Source of the DNA: Cordylochernes scorpioides
Taxonomy: Eukaryota; Arthropoda; Arachnida; Pseudoscorpiones; Chernetidae
DNA length: 64,000 bases
NCBI GenBank assembly: GCA_030710605.1
Contig: CP092863.1
Coordinates: 109,282,087 to 109,346,086, forward strand
Direction of reading: 5' to 3'
The notes beneath the pieces were generated by a model. The model was given only the letters and a program-made list of their open reading frames with translations. It had not been told where the DNA came from and did not search any database. The position numbers and the translations under genes were made by a program. Positions 41,880 through 52,209 of this stretch are shown in pieces. Within the stretch, counting starts at the first letter, position 1. Every line of letters begins with the position of its first letter.

Positions 41880-44800
41880 ACTGTGCTCAGGTGGGATCCT
41901 CCAGTTCTTGTTTATTTTGGCTACTGTTTCTATTTCTTTAAAAGTAAGTTTATTTTTCTGTAGCAAGGGTTCTTTTGTGCCTTTTTTCGCTAGCGCATCA
42001 GCAGCTTCATTGCCTTCAATGCTAACGTGTAAGGGTATCCATTGAAGGTGAATTTTTGAGGTATTGAGAGTTTTTGGAGATAACCAATTATGTTCCTGCT
42101 TACTTCTCTCTAAGTTCCCCTGTGTGACTCAAGTGTTGTATGGCACTTCTACTATGAGTAAGAATCCATATATCGTGATGTTTAGTATTTCTGATGGATT
42201 TTAAGACTTCATAGATGGCTATAAGTTTTGATCTGAAGATTGAGCAAAAACTGGGTTTCTTCTGTTCATTTTCTCATTGCCATTTGTGGTTTTAATGAGA
42301 GAGCCACTGCCAGTTTGTCCCAACTCGTCTCTGCTACCATCGTATAGATAGTTATTGCATTTTTAGGAATTTTATTAATTATTTCTAATGATAATTGTTT
42401 TAAGTATTCTGGATTTTGGTATTGTTTGTTGGTGGGTTCGTTTAAAGTGGCATTAAAAATAACATTTTGTTAGTGGTTCGCATGTAGATATTTTTTCAGC
42501 TAAATAATATTTTTCCACTTTATATTTTAAAAATCCATTTCTTTTGGCCAGGTGGAGAGGGCCTTCTTTTTTGAGTCTTATATTGGGTTCCCAAATAAGT
42601 ATGTAATTGAAAGTTCTGTGTTTATTTTCATAACTCTTGATTTTGTTTATATATTTTGGTAGATTGTGCTTATTCTATCCTTTAAGGGCATAATGTCTGC
42701 CTCGCAAAGTACAATATTATTAGGGCAGGTATTTCGAAGACCTGTAATAATTCTAAGTGCATTTAGTTGTATCCTTTCCAGTGTTTTTATATTTGTTTCA
42801 GATGCTGTACCATAGATTTGATATCCATATTCCAAGATAGGTCTCATTAGAGATGTGTAAGTTAATTTTAGTGTTGTTGCTTCAGCTCTCTACTCTTCCT
42901 GAAATATATTTCAAGATTTTTAGTCGGTTTCTTCCTTTTCTAACAACTCCTTCAATATGTTTACTGGAGTTAATTTCTGGATCCAGGGTGTAGCCGAGAT
43001 ATTTAGGATGTTTATTATATTGCAATTGTTGTTCTTTCAGAATAATATTTGGTCTTATTTTGTATAGTTTCTTATCTGTAGTAAAAAGACAGGTTTCAGA
43101 TTTTTGGGGGTTAAATTCTAATTTATGTTTATTAGCAAATTTTTCTAGGTGGAGGAATAGTCTTGTTCAAATCTCTTTCAGCTTTTTTCCAGTTAGTGTG
43201 CTGCTCCATAGAATAATGTCATCATATATTTTTAAGGGAATCATTTATCCAAGTGATAGCTTTTCCATCAATTTTGAAATGTTTGTATAATTTTGTAATT
43301 AACTTGTTTTTCCATACCTTATCAAAAGCTTGTGTAAGGTCTAAAAAGCAGCTATGGTGTGGTTAGTTGGCTTTTTGTTTTGTGCATCTTTTACCTTTTG
43401 TGTGAAAAATAGAGTTGGACTATTGTCCCATGTCCTTTCCTAAATCCATATTGTTTCTTCTGTTAAGAGATTTCTTGTGTCGGGGAGGTAGGTGAGTCGT
43501 CTGAATATATTTTTTTCCATTAATTTAAGCAAATATTTGTGAGGGAGATAGGTCGGTAGTTTTTTGGGTCATCAGCAGATTTGTCAAGTTTTTTAATGGG
43601 AATTATTGTTACATTTTTACAGTCTTGAGGCAATTTTCTAGTTTTCCAGGAGTTATTGAAAATATTAAGAAGTCTTTCTTTGCCAATTTTGCCCAAGTTT
43701 GATATCATTCGGCCATGGATTCCATCTGGCCCAGGAGTCTTGTTTTAGGTCAGTGTTTTCTAATGCATAAGCTAGCTCTTTCATATTGATTTTTTTCATG
43801 GAAAATATTATGAGTGCTGGTGACATTTTTACAGTCATGAATAATCTTTCGGGCCTTTTTTCAACCTTGATTTTACTACTTATTTGATATGAATTACCTA
43901 AAAGATTGGCAGCAATTTTGTCATTAGTTGCTGGTGTACCATCTGTATTCTCAATCATATTTGTGTTTTCAGTTTGTGGCTGGACTCTGTCAATTTGTTT
44001 TGCCAAATTCCAAAGTTTTGTATTTGGGTTTCTTGGGTTCAGGTTTTCACAAGTTTGTTTCCATTTTTCCCTTTTTCACATTTACGTATAATATTTTTAT
44101 TTTTGCAATCACAATGTTCAGTTCAGTTCTACAATTTGTTTGGTTTTGGGTGCACTTTTTTGTAGTTCATTTCTTTTAGTTATAAGTGTTTGAATATTTT
44201 TTGCCTGGTGTGTATAATTTGGAATCCATTTCTTAATATAACCTCTTGGTATTGAAACTTTGGCTGCTTTAATAATGGTGTTTTCGAAAGATATCATATT
44301 AGCCTTTTTGAAGTTCCATAATTTTTCTTAATTGAGCTAGTTTTGGTCTTGGTGCTAATTTCTATCAAATAGGCAAATGATCACTTTCAAAACCTTTTAA
44401 TATTTTGCTATTTGCATTTGTGGAAAATGTCAGGATAGTAAAAACTTATATATAAAGTTGGAATCCTCTGATAAGTATAAGTAACATAATACTTATAGTA
44501 AAAACTTATATCAAGGGCTTGTGCAGTATTATAGCTGTAGGAATGATGGGTAGGATTCCCATCATTTAAGCACATGAAGGCATTGTCGTCAAATATGTTT
44601 GATAGTATTTTGCCTCTTGGGTTTGGCGTAGAACATCCCCATAGTTTATGCTTGGCATTAAGGTCACCTAAAATAATAGTGTTGTCTGTAAGAAATTGAG
44701 CCATTGTTCCATCGTCAATAAATGTATTGTTTGGAGGGTGATACATATTGTATATGTTGATGGCTTTGTTTTGATTGAGGTAGACTTTGATACCTTGGGT

Positions 44801-44880
44801 TTCGAGGTCTAATGTGTTTGGAATATTAACGGCTATGTCCTCATAGTACAAATTCTTGATTAAAAATGCTAGGCCACGCC
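41880..44880 (-). pseudogene. LINE C, opposite strand (copy 1)
   Basis: Read on the minus strand from 44880: endonuclease (NIYNMYHPPNNTF, ILGDLNAKHKLWGC, 44850-44408), a decayed linker, RT fingers (CKNVTIIPIKKLDKS, NYRPISLTNIC near 43620-43520), palm and thumb pieces (FDKVWKNKL region near 43320; RPILEYGYQIYGTASE at 42840), and RNase H (TDGSRDELG near 42330; GNEAADALAKKGTKEP near 42020). The frame has many stops. It is inserted in LINE A's RNase H coding region, splitting it at a TAYTD motif near 44885. Copy 2 (52210-55330, plus strand) is better preserved. Confidence 0.8.
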
Positions 44881-44884
44881 CTTT

Positions 44885-45695
44885 AACAGCATATACAGAT
44901 GATCTTCAGACCTTACCCTGAGTAATGGAGGGGCCGGAATTAACATAATACTGCAAGATGGAACAAACATCAAAATCAAAGAAGGAGCAGGACAGATTTC
45001 GTCAAACTTCACTTGTGAACTGACAGCTATCTGGAAAGCCCTTGATGTATGCCTTAACCAACCATCCCTGCATCAAGCAGAAGGAATTTTAATATACAGC
45101 GACTCCATATCCGCTCTAGAAGCAATTCAGAAGGGCAATACTAAAATCACACAGAAAATACACTCGTTACTTACCCAACTGGAACCATTGGAGAATAACT
45201 GCATTCTAACATTGGATCCCTGTCCATGCTGGGATCGGGAGTAATGAAATGGCATTTGAATTGGCAAAGGAAGCCAGAAAGTTGAGCCAAAGGAAAGAAC
45301 AAATGCCATTATTTGACGCTGATTCTTTGTCAGAATACAAGATAATTAAACAAAAAAACAAGAAAAGATCAAAATGCTAAATAAACTCTGAGAGAAAAAT
45401 GACAAAAACTATAACAAGACTTAGAACAAAACACTATAAAGGAATGACAATACATCCAGATGGCACAAGAACTTATAGGGCATGCAACAATTGTCCTGGG
45501 GTGGAACTTACACCTACCCACATATTCTCATGTCCAGCAATGGCCGCAGCCTTGCAGAAATTTGACATAGACCCAGAGCAGCAGCTTTACACACCCAAGA
45601 TAGTGGACATTGCTGCTGATGTGATGGAGACGCATGGTACATCTGAGGCTCTTTATTGGACACGACAACAACAACGGCATTCCAGAGTAAAATAA
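44885..45695 (+). pseudogene. LINE A RNase H and C-terminus (copy 1)
   Basis: An RNase H remnant (TAYTD, SSNFTCELTAIWKAL, IYSDSISALEAIQKG, frames shifting) is followed by a clean 98-codon frame at 45399-45695 with a Cys/His end, ACNNCPGVELTPTHIFSCPA. This is the continuation of LINE A, which stops at 39266. The TAA at 45693-45695 is followed by AT-rich 3' sequence and then the right terminal repeat. Confidence 0.72.
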
Positions 45696-45827
45696 ATTAT
45701 CAGAGATAGATACATATTTTTCAAATGAATTAAAATAAATATAATCGATACTGAGTGAGAGTTGAATTAAAAATATTAGAAATTTATTATCTTCGGAAAC
45801 AAACCGTATCTAAAATATCAATTTTCT

Positions 45828-46225
45828 TTTTGCTACATGTTTTAATTTGCATTTACCTATTTTACATATCTCTGATTGTATTTGAAAATCGTTAACCAAT
45901 TCTTCATACTTTTGGCGAAGTGGTGTTTTATTAATTTGTTATTTGATATTATTATGGTTCTTTCCTGGTATTCAAAAAGGAAAAATACGTGTCGATCAGT
46001 TATATTTTTCAATTTATCAAACAATTTGGCCGATGAATCTCTGATTCTGGTAGAGCGCCATCTGGCGAATAAAATTGTAACTAAAATCAATTTCGAATTT
46101 TACATTATTTGCCATAAAAAATCCCATTGCATCCTGAACACAATGGTGTTTACCGCATTGCTCTAGCGCGAATAATCGCGGAGTTATTAATTTTTAAAGT
46201 TGTGCGGGACTTTTGGATCACCCTG
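45828..46225 (-). repeat. Right terminal inverted repeat, copy 1 (holds transposase start)
   Basis: Complement of 35057-35453. On the minus strand an ATG at 46061 opens MALYQNQRF, and later frames read KYEEL and NDFKYNQRY. This is probably the N-terminus of the transposase whose body is at 36215-36937, separated by LINE A. The frame is broken. That the repeat is long enough to include transposase coding is an inference. Confidence 0.7.
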
Positions 46226-47364
46226 TATATATATCAATATCGTCTGCTTTAAAAATAAACAGAATGTAACACGGGTAAATGAATTTTGATTATGTTTTCC
46301 TTAAATAGATATTTCTACACCCTTAGCTTCATTATGAATATAAATAGATCAAATTAAACATTAAAGATCATTTACTCTCGCTACTCTATTTCCAATCAAA
46401 CGAACCTATAATTTCCAAATTACCAATCATATTTTACGGCAAATTTATTATTATCAAAATAATTCACCTTTATTGATTTTTTTAAAATCCATTAGCAGCC
46501 GTGTGTTACATAATGAGGTAATTATACGCACGATTTTTCTAGCCAAAAGATCTCTTTAGGAAAGATGATTATCTCGCCAAACGATAGCTTTAATTGGTCG
46601 CTTACAATTATCCCCCTCTTTTTTTGTCGTTGTAGAGGGGTCGTTTGATTAGTTTAATTGTGTCAAATTTGTGTTTTTGTGCAATTTTATCCTTCTGATT
46701 TAATTGCAAAAGATTAGGTAAAAGGACACGATATAAATATATCAAAGTCATTTGGAGGCCCTTAATTGGCTAATATGTAAATACCCCTCTCTTTGTCGTG
46801 ACTGAGTCGTCGTTTGGCCTCTTTTAAGAAATGATGGTCATGTGGTCAATTTTATTTTTATCATTAATTTTCCATAGAATAGTTTTTTTTTTTTTGTTGA
46901 ATTATAAAATTTTAAAATTCTTCATAAGATACATTTTAATGTTTATTATAATTTCATTTTTTTATTATCTATATTACAGAGAGAATTTATTGAGGAATAA
47001 ATATTATATATATATAGATATATAAAAAACGCAAAATAATTGAAAATATTTCAGAAATATACCAAAAAGGAGACAATTTTTTCTATTTGAATTAATTTTA
47101 ATAATAAAATATTTTTACCACATATCTCAATAAGTATTTTCTATAATTTGAATATTAGTGTTGATATATCAAATTAACACATGAAGTTGGCTTCTGTCCG
47201 AATTTTCTGAAAATGGTGTTTTGGGCACTTTCTTTATTACTACATTACATTCTGTACTGGAATGACAATCCAAATTGTGCATTGTTTTAATGCATTTTTA
47301 AGGGAGAGGTGCCTCTTTTGGTGTATGAATATTATACTACCAGAAATCTATGCTATCTATATAT
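46226..47364. other. AT-rich spacer, no gene
   Basis: No coding, no shared repeat except simple A/T runs. Confidence 0.5.
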
Positions 47365-47440
47365 ATATGGAAATTTTGCCGGGAGGAAATTGATCTAAAA
47401 AAGCATAGGGCACCTCTCCCGTCAAAATAGACGTCAAAAC
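47365..47440. repeat. Single end of the AGAGACAAGGGTCGCC family
   Basis: AAATTTTGCCGGGAGGAAAT, TGATCTAAAAAAGCATAGGG and CACCTCTCCCGTCAAAATAG match the ends at 4653-4744 and 4848-4938. The other end is lost; the mariner begins seven bases further on. Confidence 0.65.
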
Positions 47441-47446
47441 TATATA

Positions 47447-48769
47447 CGAGGTGTGTTCAAAAAGTATCGCGACTTTTGTGGTTTTTTCAAAAATTATTTA
47501 TTTATTCATGAATACCTATTTTGTTCTCTTCAAAGTAATCCCCATGAGATATTATACACTTGTGCAAACGGTTATTCCAATCTTCGAAGCACTTCTAAAA
47601 TCATTTTTTAAAATCTTTTTCAGCTCCTCCTTCGATGCCGTCTTTATCTCGTCAAGCGTAGCGTAACATCGTCCTTTCATGGGCCTCTTCAGTTTAGGGA
47701 ACAAGAAAAAGTCACAGGGGGCCAGATCTGGGGAATACGGTGGCTGCGGCATCATTAGTGTGTTATTTTTGGCCAAAAAGTCGCGCACAAGCAACGATGT
47801 GTGAGCAGTGGCGTTATCGTGGTGCAAAAGCCAATTTTGTTCTTCCACAAATCCGGGCGTTTTCTGGCGGATTGCTTCGCGCAAATTGCGCATAACTTGC
47901 AGGTAATATTCCTTATTGACCGTTCCTACCCTGTGGCAAGAACTCAGATGCACCACGCCCCTGCAATCGAAGAAAACTGTCAGCAAAACTTTCACATTCG
48001 ACCGAACTTGGCGCGCTTTTTTCGGTCTTGGTTCGTGCGGCAGCTTCCATTGAGATGATTGAGCTTTGGTTTCCACGTCATAACCATGGACCCACGCTTC
48101 GTCACCAGTTATGACCCTCTGAAGCAAATTTGGGTCGTCGCGGACAGAGTCCAACATCTCATTAGCAATGTTCATGCGATGCTGTTTTTGGTCGCATTGA
48201 GCAATTTTGGTACGAATTTCGCGGGCGATCCGTCTCATGCCCAAATCATTGAAAAAAATAAAATGGCAAGAGCCAATCGATATGTTTAGGTCCTCAGCAA
48301 CTTCTTTAACGGTGATTCGACGATTGGCCAATATCATTTTCTCCACTTCATTAATTTTTTCGTCTGTTGTTGAAGTGCTCGGGCGTCCGGCACGCTCTTC
48401 GTCGTTCACATCTTCTCGGCCTTCTGAGAACATTTTGTACCACCGATAAACGTTGCTTCGGTCCAAGGTAGCTTCTCCGTATGCCACAGTCAACATTCGG
48501 AATGCATCCGCGCACTTAATTTCGCTTTTCACACAAAATTTGATAAGGTTCTTTGATCGATTTTTTTTTAATAGGTAAAAATCGAAGACGATCCAAAACA
48601 CCTGCAAGCAAAGCAGCTGTCAACAATTAAGTGAAAAATCAAAATGGCCGAGCTTGTCGGCATAAGTGAGAGACATGAGTACCAACATAAAGTCACAAAA
48701 AGATCGGAAATTCGAATTAACGTAACCCGCGAAAATTCAAAAATCGCGATACTTTTTGAACACACCTCG
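47447..48769 (-). mobile_element. mariner (DD34D) element, complete ends
   Basis: 26-bp inverted repeats (CGAGGTGTGTTCAAAAAGTA...) at both ends with TA on each side (47445-47446, 48770-48771). The length of 1323 bp is typical of mariners. One transposase gene fills it. A deleted relative lies at 29438-29563. Confidence 0.92.
47552..48607 (-). pseudogene. mariner transposase, frameshifted at the C-terminus
   Basis: A 351-codon frame has the N-terminal paired HTH region (KCADAFRMLTVAYGEATLD, NVYRWYKMFSEGREDV), the linker GRPSTSTTDEKI, and catalytic residues in ITGDEAWVHGYD, LLHHDNATAHTS and YSPDLAPCDFFLFPKLK; 34 residues lie between the second and third Asp, so DD34D. The last residues (ASKIGITVCTSV) are out of phase: the next frame gives the normal mariner end (EDWNNRLHKCIISHGDYF) up to a TAA near 47506. 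One lost base near 47600 explains this. Everything else needed for cut-and-paste transposition is present, so this copy died recently, or the base is an assembly error. Confidence 0.88.
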
Positions 48770-48826
48770 TATGTATATATAGTATTTTAACACAAAGCAA
48801 TGACGCGCGCGTCATCTATATATATA

Positions 48827-48936
48827 TAAAATAAAAGGTTTTAAAAGCGCGAATGTTTCTTTTATACATAAACGAAGTTCGTTTTATGTATAAAAGAAAC
48901 ATTCGCGCTTTTAAAACCTTTTATTTTATATATATA
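48827..48936. repeat. Near-perfect palindrome, about 50-bp arms
   Basis: AAATAAAAGGTTTTAAAAGC, GCGAATGTTTCTTTTATAC and their complements meet at ACGAAGTTCGT. A single arm recurs at 49250-49305, and a partial one near 27650. Confidence 0.75.
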
Positions 48937-49250
48937 GATGGCGCGTTATTGCTTTGTGTTAATTTATTCCTAACTGGCCTTGTCTTTATAGTTTGCTGAA
49001 GAGCATTGCTCGAAGCAAATATTTGAATGTAATTCTACTGTCCTATAAGCTTATGTCCATAGTTTACTTGAAAACCATTTCTAAGATTCCATCCTTCAGT
49101 GTAGCATATAAAAGCAGAATGATCCAATACAGTATTAGAGCTCTGAGAAGCGGTCTGGTAGATTAAATTGGCGAAACCGCTGGGAGGGTTCACCACTGAT
49201 GAGCCAAGCCCTCCCAATATATTTTTTTCATCGCAGTAAGGACAGTAGAA
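48937..49250 (-). mobile_element. CTACTGTCCTTA-family MITE copy
   Basis: It matches 29924-30322 at the left (GATGGCGCGTTATTGC) and, in the opposite strand sense, 29126-29400 (GGAGGGTTCACCACTGATGA). It ends at GGACAGTAGAAG, where the palindrome arm begins. Confidence 0.6.
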
Positions 49251-49417
49251 GTTCGTTTTATGTATTAAAGAAACATTCGCGCTTTTAAAACCTTTTATTA
49301 TATATATATATATATAGTATTTACATAACCAATATTTACATATATAACACGTGACTTAAGATCTTTCTATTTGTCTGATACTGTTAGATTGATAAAGAGT
49401 GATAGTCACAATCCATA

Positions 49418-49790
49418 TACACTCATGGACAAAACTTAAGGAGTTGTACCTTTTACCATGTATATCGGGATTCAGACAATAACTCTGAAAGATACACTCA
49501 TGGACAAAACTTAAGGAGTTGTACCTTTTACCATGTATATCGGGATTCAGACAATAACTCTGAAGATACACTCATGGGCAAAACTTAAGGAAGTTGTACC
49601 TTTTAGCATGTATATCGGGATTCAGACAATAACTCTGAAAGATACACTCATGGACAAAACTTAAGGAGTTGTACCTTTTAGCATGTATATCGGGATTCAG
49701 ACAATAACTCTGAAAGATACACTCATGGACAAAAATTAAGGAAATTGTACCTTTTACCATGTATATCAGGATTCAACCAATAACTCTCAA
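49418..49790 (+). repeat. 75-bp tandem repeat, five copies, made of Tc1-like ends
   Basis: Units start at 49418, 49493, 49567, 49643 and 49718, each beginning TACACTCATGGAC and ending AATAACTCTGAAAGA. The first 46 bp matches the sequence into which the Tc1 element at 791-2212 is inserted. The open frames here are by-products. Confidence 0.8.
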
Positions 49791-50755
49791 AGTTATTACA
49801 GTGACCTTTATTGAAGACACAGGAGATAACAAGATGTGAACAAAATTGTCTGTCTTCTTCTTCTTAAAAAAAATACGAACTTTTGTCGACATTTTTCATG
49901 AGTGTAAATGGATAATGAAAGAAATGGAAAGCTACATGAATGGACAGCATCAGGGATTGTCTGAACTAACCATTCGTACAGATATACGTTTTATACAACG
50001 TATTGAAGAATTCAAAAGAGAATCGCATACGTCTCATAGTACTATTTATTAAAGAAGCAGAAGATAGAAAACAAGGCAGCAAAATCGCCATTAAAGAATT
50101 CAATTTCCACTCAAATTATTGAATATTCGACAGAAAGCCAAACCGATATTTCCCCAGAAGCCGTGCGTCTGACATTCAGGAAAATTTTTAAAAAGACTAA
50201 TAGTCCACAGAGGGGAGGGATGTTCGGCCGTGGGTTCGAAACCCGCTTATTGTCGATTTGCCAATAGTTTAGTTAATGATTGGGGAAGTTTTTGTCAACA
50301 TTTGACCCTGTGTGCGCACCACATTGCATGCACTATGTGATTACACCTAATCTACTTTCTTGCCAGGGGGGGGTTCGCTACACATGCCACGATGGGAACA
50401 CACACTGACCGTTTTTTTAAAACTATAAATCATCGGATGTCTTCACATGTCTTCAGTTGTTGAGGCCATCTTTAGTCACTTTGTCCGAAACCATAATTGT
50501 CTCTATAAAATCACTCGAGTTTGATCTTTCTCAAAGTTTCTGGAAAGATTCGTGTAATGGTCTTCTTTGTTCTTAAACTATAAAAAGACCATCGGAAAGA
50601 TTTGAGCACCTTCGTCTTATGTTTTAAACATAGTTCTGAGTACAATTTTTGTAATTTATCATACACATTGTAATGGCAAAATATTCTTAGAATAATTGGA
50701 AAATTAGAAACACAATTTATCAGTCAGAGAGAGAATATTGCACACAATACATTTA
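49791..50755. other. Non-coding sequence with a tRNA T-arm-like motif
   Basis: GTGGGTTCGAAACCCGC at 50223-50241 forms a T-arm, but no A box or acceptor stem is convincing, so at best this is a decayed SINE. No gene was seen. Confidence 0.35.
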
Positions 50756-50883
50756 TTAATATTGTAACATTAGGAAAGACAAACTTCAGGATGACACGGC
50801 AATTTATTTAATGCAAGAACAAACTAAAATTGATAAAATACAAGAGAAAGCAATGAGGGAAGTTTACGCAGAGTTATAAAATA
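50756..50883 (-). repeat. LTR, left half, split by the composite element
   Basis: The sequence (TGTAACATTAGGAAAG ... GAAGTTTACGCAGAGTTATA) matches the LTR at 61727-61897 up to its ..AAAATA. It stops at the start of the composite element copy 2; the missing part resumes at 61209. ATAT lies just outside (50752-50755). Confidence 0.75.
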
Positions 50884-51283
50884 CAGGGTGATCCAAAAGT
50901 CCCGCACAACTTTAAAAATTAATAACTCCGCGAATATTCGCGCTAGAGCAATGCGGTAAACACCATTGTGTTCAGGATGCAATGGGATTTTTTTATGGCA
51001 AATAATGTAAAATTGGATATTGATTTTAGTTACAATTTTATTCGCCAGATGGCGCTCTACCAGAATCAGAGATTCAGCGGCCAAATTGTTTGATAAATTG
51101 AAAAATATAACTGATCGACACGTATTTTTCCTTTTTGAATACCAGGAAAGAACCCTAATAATATCAAATAACAAATTAATAAAACACCACTTCGCCAAAA
51201 GTATGAAGAATTGGTTAACGATTTTCAAATACAATCAGAGATATGTAAAATAGGTAAATGCAAATTAAAACATGTAGCAAAAA
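50884..51283 (+). repeat. Left terminal inverted repeat, copy 2 (holds transposase start)
   Basis: Matches 35057-35453 and the complement of 60811-61208. An ATG at 51049 opens MALYQNQRF on the same strand as the transposase body at 59336-60078. Confidence 0.8.
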
Positions 51284-51414
51284 GAAAATTGATATTTTAG
51301 ATACGGTTTGTTTCCGAAGATAATAAATTTCTAATATTTTTAAATCAACCCTCACTCAGTATCGATTATATTTATTTTAATTCATTTGAAAAATATGTAT
51401 CTATCTCTGATAAT

Positions 51415-52200
51415 TTATTTTACTCTGGAATGCCGTTGTTGTTGTCGTGTCCAATAAAGAGCCTCAGATGTACCATGCATCTCCATCACATCAACAGCAA
51501 TGTCCACTATCTTGGGTGTGTAAAGCTGCTGCTCTGGGTCTATGTCAAATTTCTGCAAGGCTGCGGCCATTGCTGGACATGAGAATATGTGGGTAGGTGT
51601 AAGTTCCACACCAGGACAATTGTTGCATGCCCTATAGGTTCCTGTGCCATCTGGATGTATTGTCATTCCTTTATAGTGTTTTGTTCTAAGTCTTGTTATA
51701 GTTTTTATCATTTTTCTCTCAGAGTTTATTTCGCATTTTGATCTTTTCCTATTTTTTGTTTAATTATCTTGTATTTTGACAAAGAATCAGCGTCAAATAA
51801 TGACATTTGTTCTTTCCTTTGGCTCAACTTTCTGGCTTCCTTTGCCAATTCAAATGCCATTTCATTACCCCTGATCCCAGCATGGGCAGGGATCCAATGT
51901 AGATTGCAGTTATTCTCCAATGGTTCCAGTTGCGTAAGTAACGAGTGTATTTTCTGTGTGATTTTAGTATTGCCCTTCTGAATTGCTTCTAGAGCGGATA
52001 TGGAGTCGCTGTATATTAAAATTCCTTCTGCTTGATGCAGGGATGGTTGATTAAGGCATACATCAAGGGCTTTCCCAGATAGCTGTCAGTTCACAAGTGA
52101 AGTTTGACGAAATCTGTCCTGCTCCTTCTTTGATTTTGATGTTTGTTCCATCTTGCAGTATTATGTTAATTCGGCCCCTCCATTACTCAGGGTAAGGTCT
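51415..52200 (-). pseudogene. LINE A RNase H and C-terminus (copy 2)
   Basis: Counterpart of 44885-45695. The 98-codon end frame (51711-51415) keeps ACNNCPGVELTPTHIFSCPA. Upstream at 51920-51726 the RNase H end reads WIPAHAGIRGNEMAFELAKE, better preserved than in copy 1. The start of RNase H is decayed. Confidence 0.72.
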
Positions 52201-52209
52201 GAAGAACCA

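Larger units (their letters stand above)
35057..46225 (-). mobile_element. Composite DNA transposon with nested LINEs, copy 1
   Basis: A 11169-bp unit bounded by about 398-bp inverted repeats (CAGGGTGATCCAAAAGTCCC) and flanked by TA (35055-35056 and 46226-46227). It holds a mariner-superfamily transposase on the minus strand split by LINE A (plus). LINE A contains a GC-rich captured segment, LINE B (plus) and LINE C (minus). The whole order is repeated, reversed, at 50884-61208. The sequences just outside the two copies do not match, which speaks for two transposition events rather than one segmental duplication. Confidence 0.85.

Noticed and set aside
45127-45309. A 60-codon minus frame and similar frames inside LINE segments
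   Set aside because: Shadows of LINE coding sequence on the other strand.
49160-49225. A permuted hammerhead ribozyme (GAAAC, then CTGATGAG, with TTGGC/GCCAA as stem II)
   Set aside because: Stem II and a short stem III can be drawn, but only about five bases separate the would-be cleavage site from the core, so stem I cannot form; other copies of the MITE lose the core.
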